Shown in pieces: positions 8,540 to 18,059 of a stretch of 64,000 bases of DNA. Location: assembly GCF_000421105.1 (NCBI RefSeq), contig NZ_ATWF01000001.1, positions 1,685,407 to 1,749,406 of the forward strand, given 5' to 3'. A program made the position numbers and the translations under genes. Positions within the stretch are counted from its first letter, which is position 1. Each line of letters begins with the position of its first letter. This DNA comes from Limisalsivibrio acetivorans (lineage in GTDB: Bacteria; Chrysiogenota; Deferribacteres; Deferribacterales; Geovibrionaceae). Below the pieces are notes generated by a model. That model ran no database searches. It had not been told where the DNA came from and was given only the letters and a program-made list of their open reading frames with translations.

Positions 8540-8599
8540 CGTTTTAATTCATTAAGGTTTTCCGGTTCTGCCGATTCTATAGTTACAGGAGGATACGCC

Positions 8600-8833
8600 A
8601 TGTATTCCGTAACAGAGACGAACGGCAGTTATCATTTCATACAGACCGCAAAGGATGAGAAATTAAACTTCGACTTCAAGGCCTTCGGCGAAGCCGTTGC
8701 AGACAAGAACCGCATGGCCGAAACCCTCATGGAGATTGTTGATAAAAGGGAGAGCGACACAGAGGAGCTTCCCGATCCGGGTGATTACGTAACGGGTGAG
8801 GACTACTTATCCCTTTCCAGCATGAAGAAGTGA
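8600..8833 (+). CDS. Small hypothetical protein
   Basis: A 77-residue acidic, soluble protein that I do not recognise. It has an excellent AGGAGG ribosome-binding site about 8 bases before the ATG and normal-looking codon use. There are no Cys residues and no membrane segment, but a predicted helical middle (FKAFGEAVADKNRMAETLMEI region). It follows a terminator and converges on thiD, with which it shares its last 31 bases. The site and composition support a real gene; no function can be assigned. Confidence 0.6.
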   Translation: MYSVTETNGSYHFIQTAKDEKLNFDFKAFGEAVADKNRMAETLMEIVDKRESDTEELPDPGDYVTGEDYLSLSSMKK

Positions 8834-9600
8834 TCCACCGGACCGTGCCCGGAGCCGATATTGAGTGAATCCGCTCCGGCGATGGCGTTGGTTATATAGC
8901 TCTTCGCCTCCGCCGCCGCTTCAGGTCCCCCTTTACCTCGGGCAAGCCATGCGGCCACAGCACTTGCGAAGGTGCACCCGGTTCCATGGGTATTTTTGGT
9001 AGACTTTCTCTCCGCCTTCAGGATAACAAGGTTCTCCCCGTCATAGTAGATATCATTACTGTATTCACCCTCACCGTGCCCCCCTTTCAGTATAACGGAG
9101 CGGCACCCGAGCTCTAGAAGCTCTGCGGCTGCATCTTCCAGATGCGCATCTTCTAACCTGCGTCCCAGAAGAACCTCCGCCTCGGGGATGTTTGGCGTTA
9201 TGACCTTAGCCAGAGGGATCAGCTCGCTTTTGACCGTCTCAACAGCCTCATCCTTCAACAGTGGACTCCCACCCTTTGCCACCATGACAGGGTCCACAAC
9301 CAGGTTTTCCACACCATGCTTTTTGAGTGACTTTGCAACACAGGCGACGATCTCCGGCGATGATAGCATCCCTGTCTTAACGGCGTCCGCACCCATATCG
9401 GCAAATACGGCATCAATCTGCTGTTCGATAAAGTCTGTCGGGATCTCGTAGACACCTGTCACTCCGAGGGTATTCTGTGCTGTAAGCGCTGTTATAACGC
9501 TCATACCGAATGCGCCGTTTGCGCTGAAAGATTTAAGATCCGCCTGTATACCTGCCCCGCCGCCGGAATCGGAGCCGGCTATGGTCAACGCCTTCTTCAT
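8803..9600 (-). CDS. thiD: HMP / HMP-phosphate kinase
   Basis: A 265-residue ribokinase-fold enzyme that phosphorylates hydroxymethylpyrimidine and then its monophosphate in thiamine biosynthesis. Diagnostic stretches are [60 protein letters not shown] and the anion-hole/catalytic [13 protein letters not shown]. It overlaps the dnaE stop by 4 bases, so it is probably co-transcribed with dnaE. The thiF/thiS pair lies 5 kb away on the other strand; no TPP riboswitch is visible at either place. Confidence 0.96.
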   Translation of the reverse strand: MKKALTIAGSDSGGGAGIQADLKSFSANGAFGMSVITALTAQNTLGVTGVYEIPTDFIEQQIDAVFADMGADAVKTGMLSSPEIVACVAKSLKKHGVENLVVDPVMVAKGGSPLLKDEAVETVKSELIPLAKVITPNIPEAEVLLGRRLEDAHLEDAAAELLELGCRSVILKGGHGEGEYSNDIYYDGENLVILKAERKSTKNTHGTGCTFASAVAAWLARGKGGPEAAAEAKSYITNAIAGADSLNIGSGHGPVDHFFMLERDK

Positions 9601-12600
9601 GCCGCACCTCCGGCCGCCTTGCCGTTTCCGTTCTTCCAGCGCCGTTTGCCGTTGCCGTTCTTGCTCTCTATGTGCTTCCTTTCTATGCTGAATCTCTTCT
9701 CGCCGAACATCTCTTCTATCTCCTTGAAGAATGCGAAGCTCGGCTTAACACCGAAATCCTGTCCAATCTTCATCGTAACAGAGTATTTCGAGGGCATCTC
9801 TACCTCAAGCATCACAGGAACAGTGCCTGCGTTGCGCTTGAATATATCCTTGAGCTTCATGATCCTGTCCGGTGTGAAACCGACGGGATTAACTTTTATG
9901 GTTATCCTGTCGCTGAGCTTTGCAAGGGTTTCATCCACGTTATATATCTCCTCTGCGATAAAGCTGGTGCGCTCATCCTTAACGCTTATCCTCCCCTGAA
10001 CAACGATGATGTTGTCCTCCTCAAGGTAGCGTCTGCATTCGGCGTAGGTTTTGGGGAAAACAAGGACATCAAGTTCGCCGTGCATATCCTCAAGGGTGAC
10101 GAAGGCCATACGTTCCTGCTTCGTTTTTGTAATATGATTCTTAACGTTCTTCACGATCCCCCCGGCGATGGCAAAGGTGTCGTCATCGGAGGTGAGAAGC
10201 TCGCTTACCGGTTTTGTGAACGTATCCAGAACGTTGCTGAATGTGGCAAGGGGGTGGTTTGTAACGTAGAAGCCGAGAACCTCTTTCTCAAACTGCAGAA
10301 GCTCGTTCTCCGGCATCTCCTCCACATCGGGGAAGGACTCATCCGCCGCTTCATCCTCTTCGGTGTCATCGGCGAGGAATTCCTCGATGGAGAGTATCCC
10401 CTGCTCCTTCATCTTACGCTTTCGGTGCCCCTCTTCCATGGCGGGCTCCAGCACTTGCAGATGTTGCCTGCGGTTCTTGCCGAGGCAGTCGAAGGCCCCC
10501 GCCTTTATGAGGGATTCAAGAACCTTCTTGTTCGCCTGATGGGTATCCACTCGCTCGCAAAACTCGTATATGCTCCGGAACTCGCCGTTTTCGGAACGTT
10601 CCCTGACGATGCAGTCGATGGCTCCGAAACCAACGTTCTTAATGGCTCCCATACCGAAACGTATGGAGCTTTCATATATACGGAAGTCTTTAATGGATCT
10701 GTTTATATCCGGAGGAAGAACATCGATTCCCATACGTTCGCATTCCTCGATGAAGGTGACCACCTTGTCACCTTTGTCCAGTTCGCAGGATAGGAGAGCG
10801 GCCATATACTCCACGGGATAGTTCGCCTTGAGGTAGGCAGTCTGATATGCAACATAGGCGTAGGCCGCAGAATGGCTTTTGTTGAAGCCGTATGCGGCGA
10901 ACTTCTCCATCAAGTCGAAGAGCTCCTCCGCCTTCGCTTCGGTGAAACCTCTCTTTATGGCACCCTCAACGCCCATCTCTTTGTCGCCGTTGATGAAGAT
11001 CTCCTTATGCTTCTGCATAAGCTCCGCTTTCTTCTTACCCATGGCACGGCGGAGGATATCCGCATTACCAAGGGAGTAACCGCCGACAATCTGGGCGATC
11101 TGCATAACCTGTTCCTGATAGACGATGATTCCGTAGGTCTCCTCAAGTATAGGTTTAAGTTCGTCGAGGGGGTAGTCTATCCTCTCTTCGCCATGCTTTC
11201 TCATAACGAAGGAGTCGAGCATTCCAGAGCCGATGGGACCGGGACGGTACAGCGCCACAAGGGCGATAACATCCTCGATACAGGTGGGCTTCAGCTTCTT
11301 GAGCAGGTTTTTCATCCCCTCGCTTTCAAGCTGGAATACTCCTGTGGTGTCACCACGGCAAAGTAGCTCGTATGACTTTTTATCATCCATGGGGAGCTTC
11401 TGGATATCTATCTCGATCCCCTTGGTACTTTTGATATTCTGGACTGCGTAATCGATGATTGTGAGGTTCTTAAGCCCGAGGAAGTCGAACTTGATAAGCC
11501 CCACCTCTTCGAGGGTGTCCTTCTCAAACTGGGAGATAACCTCCCCGTTCTGCCCCTTACAAAGGGGGACGTAGTCCTCAAGGGGGCGGTCTCCGATAAC
11601 TATTCCGGCGGCGTGCATCCCTGTGTTTCTCAGCAGACCCTCAAGCTTCACTGCGTGGCGGAGAATCTCTCCCCCCTTCTCAACCTCCTTGAAGGAGTCC
11701 TCAAGGGTGGGGTCCTGCTTGAGTGCCTTTCGTATGGTCATCCCCGGTGCTTCGGGTATATTCTTTGCCAGCTTGTCCACATCCTTGAGGGGGACCTCAA
11801 GGACACGACCCACGTCACGCACGCTACCACGACCGAGGAGTGAGCCGAAGGTGATGATCTGGGAAACACGCTCATCACCGTACTTTTCACGGACGTAGTT
11901 GATAACGTCCCCCCGCTTATCCATGCAGAAATCGATATCGAAGTCGGGCATGCTCTCCCGCTCGGGGTTCAGGAAACGCTCGAAGAGGAGATTGAAGCGG
12001 ATCGGATCAATATCCGTAATGCCAAGAACATAGGCGACCAGAGAACCGGCACCCGATCCCCTGCCGGGTCCGACGGGAATATTGTTCCGGCGGGAGTAGT
12101 TCATGAAGTCCCAAACGATAAGGAAATAGCCGGGGAACCCCTTCATCTCGATTACATCCAGCTCGATCTTCAGCCTTTCGTAGTATTTTTCGTGGAGGCT
12201 CTCATCCACATCCGCTAGCTTCTCACGCAGTCCTTCACGGGCAAGGTGCTCAAGGTAGCTGGGGAGGGTATACCCCTCGGGAACCTCGTATACGGGGAGG
12301 TGAAGGTTGCCGAACTCTATGGAGGTGTTGCACCTTTCGGCTATCTCAACGGTGTTGGTAAGCGCTTCGGGGATCTCTTCGCCGAAGGCCTCCCACATCT
12401 CCTCCGGTGATTTAACCCATAGCTGGTCGGTGTGGATCTCCATCTTGTTCTCTTCGTAGATGGTCGTTCCGGTCTGTATGCATATAAGTACCTGATGGGA
12501 TACGTGATCACCCTTCTCCAGATAGTGGCAGTCGTTGGTGGCAACGAGGGGGATACCGAGCTCTTTGGCCATGCCGATTACCTTCCGGTTCACCATAACC

Positions 12601-13157
12601 TGCTCATCAAGGCCGTTGCTCTGCACCTCAAGATAGAAGTTGCCCTCACCCAGGATACGCCTGTACTCCTCTGCAACGTGAACGGCGTGTTCATCGTCCC
12701 CCCGCATGATAGCCCGGGGTATCTCACCGGCAAGGCAGGCGGAGAGTCCTATGAGCCCCTCTGAATATTGCTCCAGAAGCTCACGGTCGATCCTCGGCTT
12801 ATAGTGGAACCCTTCGAACTGTGCCTTTGTTACGAGGTACTGCAGATTGCGAAGCCCCGTATTGTTTCTGGCGAGTAGGACGAGGTGGTTATTCCTGTCC
12901 TCACCCTTTGCGTACTCCTTGTTGAATCGGCTGTCCGGCGCCACATAAACCTCGCAGCCGAGGATAGGCTTAATCCCGTTGGCGAGTGCCTGCTTATAGA
13001 AATCGACTATTCCGTGCATCGTTCCGTGGTCGGTGATCGCTACGGACTTAACACCCTGTTCCTTAAGCTTTGACATAAGATCGCCGACATTAATGGCACC
13101 ATCGAGGAGTGAATACTGTGTATGTAAATGTAAATGAACAAATTCTTTCTGACCCAT
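9597..13157 (-). CDS. dnaE: DNA polymerase III subunit alpha
   Basis: The 1186-residue catalytic subunit of the replicative polymerase. The N-terminal PHP domain begins [19 protein letters not shown]. The palm and active site include [18 protein letters not shown] and [16 protein letters not shown] (catalytic Asp residues). The fingers and tandem helix-hairpin-helix region follow, and an OB-fold lies near the C-terminus ([19 protein letters not shown]). The tail is Lys/Gly/Asn-rich. Length is standard for DnaE1. It diverges from comEC across 56 bases, and thiD follows it with a 4-base overlap. Confidence 0.98.
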   Translation of the reverse strand: MGQKEFVHLHLHTQYSLLDGAINVGDLMSKLKEQGVKSVAITDHGTMHGIVDFYKQALANGIKPILGCEVYVAPDSRFNKEYAKGEDRNNHLVLLARNNTGLRNLQYLVTKAQFEGFHYKPRIDRELLEQYSEGLIGLSACLAGEIPRAIMRGDDEHAVHVAEEYRRILGEGNFYLEVQSNGLDEQVMVNRKVIGMAKELGIPLVATNDCHYLEKGDHVSHQVLICIQTGTTIYEENKMEIHTDQLWVKSPEEMWEAFGEEIPEALTNTVEIAERCNTSIEFGNLHLPVYEVPEGYTLPSYLEHLAREGLREKLADVDESLHEKYYERLKIELDVIEMKGFPGYFLIVWDFMNYSRRNNIPVGPGRGSGAGSLVAYVLGITDIDPIRFNLLFERFLNPERESMPDFDIDFCMDKRGDVINYVREKYGDERVSQIITFGSLLGRGSVRDVGRVLEVPLKDVDKLAKNIPEAPGMTIRKALKQDPTLEDSFKEVEKGGEILRHAVKLEGLLRNTGMHAAGIVIGDRPLEDYVPLCKGQNGEVISQFEKDTLEEVGLIKFDFLGLKNLTIIDYAVQNIKSTKGIEIDIQKLPMDDKKSYELLCRGDTTGVFQLESEGMKNLLKKLKPTCIEDVIALVALYRPGPIGSGMLDSFVMRKHGEERIDYPLDELKPILEETYGIIVYQEQVMQIAQIVGGYSLGNADILRRAMGKKKAELMQKHKEIFINGDKEMGVEGAIKRGFTEAKAEELFDLMEKFAAYGFNKSHSAAYAYVAYQTAYLKANYPVEYMAALLSCELDKGDKVVTFIEECERMGIDVLPPDINRSIKDFRIYESSIRFGMGAIKNVGFGAIDCIVRERSENGEFRSIYEFCERVDTHQANKKVLESLIKAGAFDCLGKNRRQHLQVLEPAMEEGHRKRKMKEQGILSIEEFLADDTEEDEAADESFPDVEEMPENELLQFEKEVLGFYVTNHPLATFSNVLDTFTKPVSELLTSDDDTFAIAGGIVKNVKNHITKTKQERMAFVTLEDMHGELDVLVFPKTYAECRRYLEEDNIIVVQGRISVKDERTSFIAEEIYNVDETLAKLSDRITIKVNPVGFTPDRIMKLKDIFKRNAGTVPVMLEVEMPSKYSVTMKIGQDFGVKPSFAFFKEIEEMFGEKRFSIERKHIESKNGNGKRRWKNGNGKAAGGAA

Positions 13158-13213
13158 GAGAACTCCGTAAAAGAAATGCTATGCAAATGGTAAAATAATA
13201 TCTATTTTTTGAT

Positions 13214-14920
13214 ATGCTATCAGATAAACTCAAAGCCCGCAAGACTGAAGCCTTCCTCCTATGCGCCATTGCATACGCTTTTGCAACAGCTACTTACACG
13301 ATCGCCCAGCTGCTCGCAGCCCCCCTGATTCTGCTGATTTTCCTGCGGGGCAAGGCTTATATCATAACGGCAATATTTGCAGTTTTTTTCATTCTTTTTT
13401 CCACATTCTGCCTGATAGTCACCGATGAAAAACCATCGGGGAAGAGTGTGAACCTTTGGAATACAAACAGGGGGACATATCTCACACCGCCGGATATACA
13501 CTACAAACCGGGGGAGCTCATAATCGGCAAATTTGCACGAACCCCCTACAGAGAGGCCGCAAAGCCCCTTGGGGAGAGGCTTGCTCCGGGGTATCTCAAG
13601 GAGAATAAGGTTTATGCCGTTCTGAAGATACCCGTTGTTTCATCCATCCTAGAGTACAGGTCGGAGTTGAGCGAGCGTCTCTACTCCCTCTCCGGCGGAA
13701 GGCTTAAGCTCACACAGGCAATACTTCTAGGGGACAGAAGATACATAACCTCGGAGACGAGGGATACATTCCTCAAGGCGGGCTTGAGTCATATGCTCGC
13801 CATATCCGGAATGCACGTGGGGCTTGTGGCGGCTGTGTGCATAATGCTTTTCGCATTTCTACCAAAGAAGTTCTCCATGGGGGCCTCCTCCATTCTCCTC
13901 CTCTGTTATCTCCCCATGGCGGGCTTCAAGGTGCCAGTTATGCGGGCCGTCCTCTTCGCATCGGCATTCATATGGGCAATGTTCATCGATTACAGGGCAA
14001 ACCTCACCAAGCTCACCATGTTCACCGGCGGAATGATACTCCTCATAGCGCCACGCTCCATAATAAGCCCCTCCTTCCTCCTCTCCTTCTCTGCGGTATA
14101 CGGTATAAGCATGCTCAGCTTCAAAGGGGGAGGGGGTGCGCTCCAGCTTCTGAGGGTGGGTATCATGGCATCATCCTTCACCCTCCCCATAGCCATGCTC
14201 CTCTTCGGTTCTGTGAACCCTGCGGGTATCGTAAACACACTTGCCGATGTTCCGGTGACATATTTCCACCTCGCCGCCGGCATTGCAGGCATCTTTTTCC
14301 CGGCCATATCAGCCGAGCCTCTCGCTCTCATAGAATCATTCCATATGGGGCTCGTCACAACACTTGCAGAATACACCGGCTTCATGTTCACCCTTAAAAA
14401 CATAGGCATCGGGGTGTTTGCCCTGTCGGCGGCGTATCTTATCGCTGTAACAAGAACCAGATACCCCCTCCTTGCGGGCGTTGTACTCATACTCCCACTA
14501 CTTCCCCAAAGCGTTCCCCAAGGGCTGCATTTCCCCGATGTGGGCTCATACAGAGGCTTTGTCCATAACATGGAGGATAGACGGGAGGTATACTTCTCCG
14601 GCTCCTACGGTTCCTTCGTATTCTCCTTTTTACCCTTTGTGGCTCACAAGGGGGGGCGTGATTTTGATTACGGCGACATAAGCATATACGGCGGAAGTAA
14701 CACACTGCTCACCGTAAAAAAAGAAGGAACGGATTACGCAGGCCTCTGTCTTAACAATACAGACTGCTCCAGGGGAATTGTGTATATGACACGCTCGAAC
14801 ACGCTGAAATGCGATAAGCTGGATAAAAATACCCATTACTTCATTTACAAAAACGACTGTTCATCTGATAATATAACCGAATTGAAGGAAACAGGCTCAG
14901 TCTCCTTCAGGGGGGGATGA
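13214..14920 (+). CDS. comEC: ComEC/Rec2-type DNA uptake channel, short form
   Basis: A 568-residue polytopic membrane protein of the ComEC family, the inner-membrane channel for single-stranded DNA in natural transformation. The competence-domain signature is clear: LLGDRRYITSETRDTFLKAG and LSHMLAISGMHVGLVAAV. Two N-terminal membrane segments, a short OB-like extracytoplasmic domain (about 80-170) and the multi-helix Competence domain (about 185-440) follow in order. The last 120 residues are soluble and lack the HxHxDH metallo-beta-lactamase motif of long ComEC proteins, which are usually about 700-800 residues. It overlaps thiF by 4 bases. A ComFB-like gene lies at 22017. Confidence 0.85.
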   Translation: MLSDKLKARKTEAFLLCAIAYAFATATYTIAQLLAAPLILLIFLRGKAYIITAIFAVFFILFSTFCLIVTDEKPSGKSVNLWNTNRGTYLTPPDIHYKPGELIIGKFARTPYREAAKPLGERLAPGYLKENKVYAVLKIPVVSSILEYRSELSERLYSLSGGRLKLTQAILLGDRRYITSETRDTFLKAGLSHMLAISGMHVGLVAAVCIMLFAFLPKKFSMGASSILLLCYLPMAGFKVPVMRAVLFASAFIWAMFIDYRANLTKLTMFTGGMILLIAPRSIISPSFLLSFSAVYGISMLSFKGGGGALQLLRVGIMASSFTLPIAMLLFGSVNPAGIVNTLADVPVTYFHLAAGIAGIFFPAISAEPLALIESFHMGLVTTLAEYTGFMFTLKNIGIGVFALSAAYLIAVTRTRYPLLAGVVLILPLLPQSVPQGLHFPDVGSYRGFVHNMEDRREVYFSGSYGSFVFSFLPFVAHKGGRDFDYGDISIYGGSNTLLTVKKEGTDYAGLCLNNTDCSRGIVYMTRSNTLKCDKLDKNTHYFIYKNDCSSDNITELKETGSVSFRGG

Positions 14921-15738
14921 TGAAGATCCATGTTAATGAACGGCTCCATAATATTTTGACGGAAACCACAGCTTTCTCGCTAAGGGATGAGATAAAGCCC
15001 GATGCAGATATTATTATAGTAAACGGGCACTGGATCACTGACGATTATGAGCTAAGGGGTGGAGAGCATGTGCACCTCATCAAAAGAGGAGAAATGCCCG
15101 ATCCCGATGAGCTTGAGGCGCTTCTTATGTCACGCCACACCCCGGGAGTGCATAACAAGCTGAAGCGCTCAAAGATAGGTATAGCCGGCCTTGGCGGTCT
15201 CGGTTCCAATGCGGCTGTATCCCTTGCCCGAATGGGGGTCGGCTCCCTTGTGATGGTGGATTTCGACATTGTTACCCCCGCAAACATAAACCGCCAGCAT
15301 TACTATATAGACCAGATAGGAAAGAAAAAGACCGATGCCCTATGGGAGAGTATCGAGAGGATAAACCCCTATTCCGAATATGTTTTCAAGGATGTCTTCC
15401 TTACCTCGGAGAATGCTGGGGAAGTATTTGAGGGGTGCGATGTTGTCATTGAGGCGCTGGACAAGGCGGAGTTTAAGACTGAGCTTATACAAGGTTGTTC
15501 CGCATCCCTGCCGGAGACCCTTATCATAGCGGCCTCCGGTATCGCGGGTTACGAGGACACCCTCCTCTTTAAGCGCAAAAGGCTGGGGAGGAACATAGTT
15601 ATCATAGGCGATTTCGAAAATGGAACGGATGTGGGGATAGGCCTCATGGCGAGCCGTGTTGCGGCGGCGGCTAATATACAGGCAAACCTGGCGGTTCGCT
15701 ACCTGCTGGGAAATTTCAAACCGGAGGAACTGGATTGA
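14917..15738 (+). CDS. thiF: ThiF-family adenylyltransferase with N-terminal ThiS-like domain
   Basis: A 273-residue E1-like enzyme of the bacterial ThiF 'family 2'. Residues 1-65 look like a beta-grasp (ThiS-like) domain ending LIKRGEMP, with no C-terminal Gly-Gly. Residues 85-270 are the Rossmann E1 domain: GIAGLGGLGSNAAVSLARMG (nucleotide loop), VDFDIVTPANINRQHYY (conserved Asp and Arg), and CDVVIEALDKAEFK. No paired CxxC zinc motifs are visible. It should adenylate the ThiS C-terminus for sulfur transfer to the thiazole of thiamine. It sits between comEC and thiS with 4-base overlaps on both sides. Confidence 0.9.
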   Translation: MMKIHVNERLHNILTETTAFSLRDEIKPDADIIIVNGHWITDDYELRGGEHVHLIKRGEMPDPDELEALLMSRHTPGVHNKLKRSKIGIAGLGGLGSNAAVSLARMGVGSLVMVDFDIVTPANINRQHYYIDQIGKKKTDALWESIERINPYSEYVFKDVFLTSENAGEVFEGCDVVIEALDKAEFKTELIQGCSASLPETLIIAASGIAGYEDTLLFKRKRLGRNIVIIGDFENGTDVGIGLMASRVAAAANIQANLAVRYLLGNFKPEELD

Positions 15739-15935
15739 AGGTAAAGGTAAACGGAAAAGAAACTGACATTGAAGAAGGCATGAACATAAAAGAGCTTATA
15801 GAATCCTATTCACTCTCGCCGGAGAGGGTGGTTATTGAGCTGAACGGTGATATACCTCCGAGGGACAGCTTCGAAGAAACCTTCGTAAAAGAGGGTGACA
15901 GCGTAGAGATAATCAACTTCGTGGGTGGAGGTTAA
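15735..15935 (+). CDS. thiS: Sulfur carrier protein ThiS
   Basis: A 66-residue beta-grasp sulfur carrier starting at TTG 15735, inside the thiF stop (4-base overlap). It reads KVKVNGKETDIEEGMNIKEL, then VVIELNGDIPPRDSFEET, and ends NFVGGG, the conserved Gly tail that becomes the thiocarboxylate. It is the substrate of the adjacent ThiF. thiG and thiH are not in this window. Its stop shares the palindrome TTAA with the stop of the convergent receiver gene. Confidence 0.95.
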   Translation: MKVKVNGKETDIEEGMNIKELIESYSLSPERVVIELNGDIPPRDSFEETFVKEGDSVEIINFVGGG

Positions 15936-16330
15936 CTCCCCACACACTCAAGGAGAGAGCTAACGAGGTCATCCTTAAGCACGGGCTTTTTAATGTAATG
16001 CTCGATTCCCAGCTTGCCGGCCCTTTCAAGGAAGGGCTCCTCGTTGAATGCCGTTGTAACGATGATCTTAACCTCAGGGTTATCCTGCATGATACGGGAG
16101 GCCATCTCAAGTCCGTCCATCATCGGCATCTGGATATCTGTGATAACGATATCGGGCTTATGCTCCATATACTGGGCGAGCCCCTCTTTACCGTCCTTGG
16201 CGTAGTGAATATTGTCGAAACGTCTGCGGAGGAAGCGCAGGAGTGATTCACGCACGTTTATGTCATCCTCCACATAAAGAACAGAAAGACCTTTGAGCTT
16301 TTCCAGCTCGCTTTTGAGTTTGTCCGTCAT
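15932..16330 (-). CDS. Single-domain response regulator
   Basis: A 132-residue protein made only of a receiver domain preceded by a short Lys/Glu helix (MTDKLKSELEKLKGL). Acidic pocket VEDDIN, phospho-acceptor Asp65 in IVITDIQMPMMDG, switch Thr in IVTTAFNE and Lys in YIKKPV are all present, so it should be phosphorylatable. ATG 16330 is preferred over upstream codons (frame open to 16486) because a GGAG lies 8 bases before it. No kinase is adjacent. It may act CheY-like or as a shuttle to a distant partner. Confidence 0.85.
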   Translation of the reverse strand: MTDKLKSELEKLKGLSVLYVEDDINVRESLLRFLRRRFDNIHYAKDGKEGLAQYMEHKPDIVITDIQMPMMDGLEMASRIMQDNPEVKIIVTTAFNEEPFLERAGKLGIEHYIKKPVLKDDLVSSLLECVGS

Positions 16331-16543
16331 CCAAGGCTCCGGTTTAATCATCAGATAAAGTATATCTATTGTATGACCCTTAAAGCAAATGCTGCTGTGG
16401 CTCTGTGTATGCAAATATCTACCCGCATAACAGAAACATGGGAGAGACACGTTAATCGCACAAGCTCCCCATTTGGGTATCATCAAATACTACTATATAT
16501 CGCCGGACAATAAAACACCAAAAAATTTTACAACAGAAAACCC

Positions 16544-16588
16544 TTGACTAATCCAGCGTTACTGCGTATCTGTACAGGTATGCAGATA
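16544..16588 (+). promoter_or_regulatory. Promoter with overlapping inverted repeat, metal-efflux operon
   Basis: TTGACT (16544-16549), 17-base spacer, TATCTG (16567-16572). The -10 region is one arm of the inverted repeat TATCTG / CAGATA (16567-16572 and 16583-16588), which also contains CTGTACAG. An ArsR/SmtB-type repressor bound here would block RNA polymerase, so autoregulation by the next gene is a plausible inference. Confidence 0.45.
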
Positions 16589-16948
16589 AGCGACCATGAA
16601 AATATTACATGCAGTGTTAAATTTGTCAACGAAAAAAGGCTCGAAGAAGCCCTGAAAGATGCCCTTGGGGAACGGGAGCTGGACGATATCTCATCCACAT
16701 TCAAGGCTCTGGGGGATCCCACACGCCTTAAACTCCTTTACGCTTTGCAGGGTGGAGAGATGTGTGTATGCGATATCTCAGCATTTCTCGGCATCAGCGA
16801 GTCCGCCACAAGCCACCAGCTACGCAAACTTAAGGATATGCGGCTCATAAAGCAGAGGCGTGACAAGCAGATGATATACTATTCCCTGGATGACGAACAT
16901 GTCAGCTCGCTCATAGACGTATGTCTTGAGCATGTGAGGCACAGATGA
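16580..16948 (+). CDS. ArsR/SmtB/CadC-family metal-responsive repressor
   Basis: A 122-residue winged-helix repressor: ALGDPTRLKLLYAL, recognition helix SESATSHQLRKLKDM, wing RRDKQMIYYSL. Two metal sites are visible. The alpha-3N cysteine motif EMCVCDI is of CadC/ArsR type. A C-terminal DxHx10HxxH pattern (DEHV to EHVRH) matches the alpha-5 zinc site of SmtB/CzrA. Co-occurrence suggests sensing of Zn/Cd/Pb-type ions. ATG 16580 is used; a TTG at 16544 is in frame but lies in the promoter. The next gene, an efflux permease, overlaps by 4 bases and is the likely target. Confidence 0.88.
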   Translation: MQISDHENITCSVKFVNEKRLEEALKDALGERELDDISSTFKALGDPTRLKLLYALQGGEMCVCDISAFLGISESATSHQLRKLKDMRLIKQRRDKQMIYYSLDDEHVSSLIDVCLEHVRHR

Positions 16949-17982
16949 TTGAACTACTGACAAATATAGGTAAAGAAACCCTTGATATAGCCCTAGAAAC
17001 CTCTGTTTACATGATGCTCGGCCTTGCGGCCGGGGGCTTCATAAAGAGCTTTTTCAGCCCGTCAACCGCCTCAAAATACCTTAGCGGCAAAGGGCTTGCC
17101 CCCGTCGTGCGCTCATCCCTGATAGGGATACCTCTCCCCCTGTGTTCATGCGGCGTGGCACCCACTGCGGCATCATTGCGCAAACAGGGAGCCGGCAAAG
17201 GCCCCACAGCTTCCTTTCTCGTTTCAACGCCGGAAACCAGTATCGACAGCATAGCCCTTACATGGGTGCTCATGGGACCCTTTATGACCATAGCACGCCC
17301 CATTGCGGCCCTTTTCACAGCCATTGCAGCAGGGCTTGTTCAGAGGGATGACGAGCAAGAGGCAAAGGTCGCCCCGGCAGAGAACGAGGCCTTCGAGAAA
17401 ACATCCTTCATGGGTGGCCAGCGATACGCCTTCACAGACCTATGGCCGGAGCTTGTTCCATGGTTCGGAGCGGGTCTCCTTCTGGCGGGCATAATATCCG
17501 CCGTTGTTCCTCCAAGCTTTATGGACACACTGTTTGGCGGAGGTGTTGCGGGTATGCTCGGTATAATGGTAATCAGCATGGGGCTTTACATCTGCTCCTC
17601 CGCCTCCACACCCATAGCAGCGGCCATGATGGCAAAGGGGATGAGCCCCGGAACCGCACTTGTCTTCATGCTTGCAGGCCCTGCAACTAACCTCGCTTCC
17701 CTGGGGATCGTGGCGGGTATACTCGGCAAGAAAGGTACAGCCCTTTATCTTGGCGCCATTGCCGTATGTACCTTTGCCGCAGGGATTATAACAGATATTA
17801 TATTTTTCAGCTTCGGTTTCACCACCATCACAGCGGCGGCAGCTGAAAAAAGCTTTGAAATGCCCGCATATGTTTCATGGACAGCCCTTCTTATTCTGAT
17901 CATTCTCGCACTGATACCATCCCTAAAAAAGAACGATGGTTCAAAATGCGGGTATGGAGACTGTGAATGCTCTCAGAACTGA
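16945..17982 (+). CDS. SO_0444-type Cu/Zn efflux permease
   Basis: A 345-residue inner-membrane permease of the DUF318/ArsP-like superfamily, closest in pattern to the SO_0444 Cu/Zn efflux group. Key motifs are IGIPLPLCSCGVAPTAASLR near residue 60-80 and SSASTPIAAAMMAKGMSPGT with FMLAGPATNLASLG near 210-250. About eight to ten membrane segments are visible, with a charged cytoplasmic loop near 130-155. The C-terminus is Cys-rich (KCGYGDCECSQN), a likely metal-binding tail. It is translationally coupled to the upstream repressor. Substrate is inferred from family and context. Confidence 0.85.
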   Translation: MIELLTNIGKETLDIALETSVYMMLGLAAGGFIKSFFSPSTASKYLSGKGLAPVVRSSLIGIPLPLCSCGVAPTAASLRKQGAGKGPTASFLVSTPETSIDSIALTWVLMGPFMTIARPIAALFTAIAAGLVQRDDEQEAKVAPAENEAFEKTSFMGGQRYAFTDLWPELVPWFGAGLLLAGIISAVVPPSFMDTLFGGGVAGMLGIMVISMGLYICSSASTPIAAAMMAKGMSPGTALVFMLAGPATNLASLGIVAGILGKKGTALYLGAIAVCTFAAGIITDIIFFSFGFTTITAAAAEKSFEMPAYVSWTALLILIILALIPSLKKNDGSKCGYGDCECSQN

Positions 17983-18059
17983 TTTTTTCTGGCATTAAGC
18001 CGCCGTCTTCTATATATTCAGTTCTGTAGCAAATTTTAATCAGTACGGAGGAAGCAATC

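Noticed and set aside
9672-10793. 373-residue plus-strand ORF opposite dnaE
   Set aside because: A shadow of the long dnaE frame. It reads as low-complexity Leu/Gly/His protein without a known domain.
14917-15935. TPP riboswitch upstream of thiF/thiS, or near thiD and the thiE-like gene
   Set aside because: These genes start inside or right after other genes, and I do not see the conserved CUGAGA-type thi-box elements.
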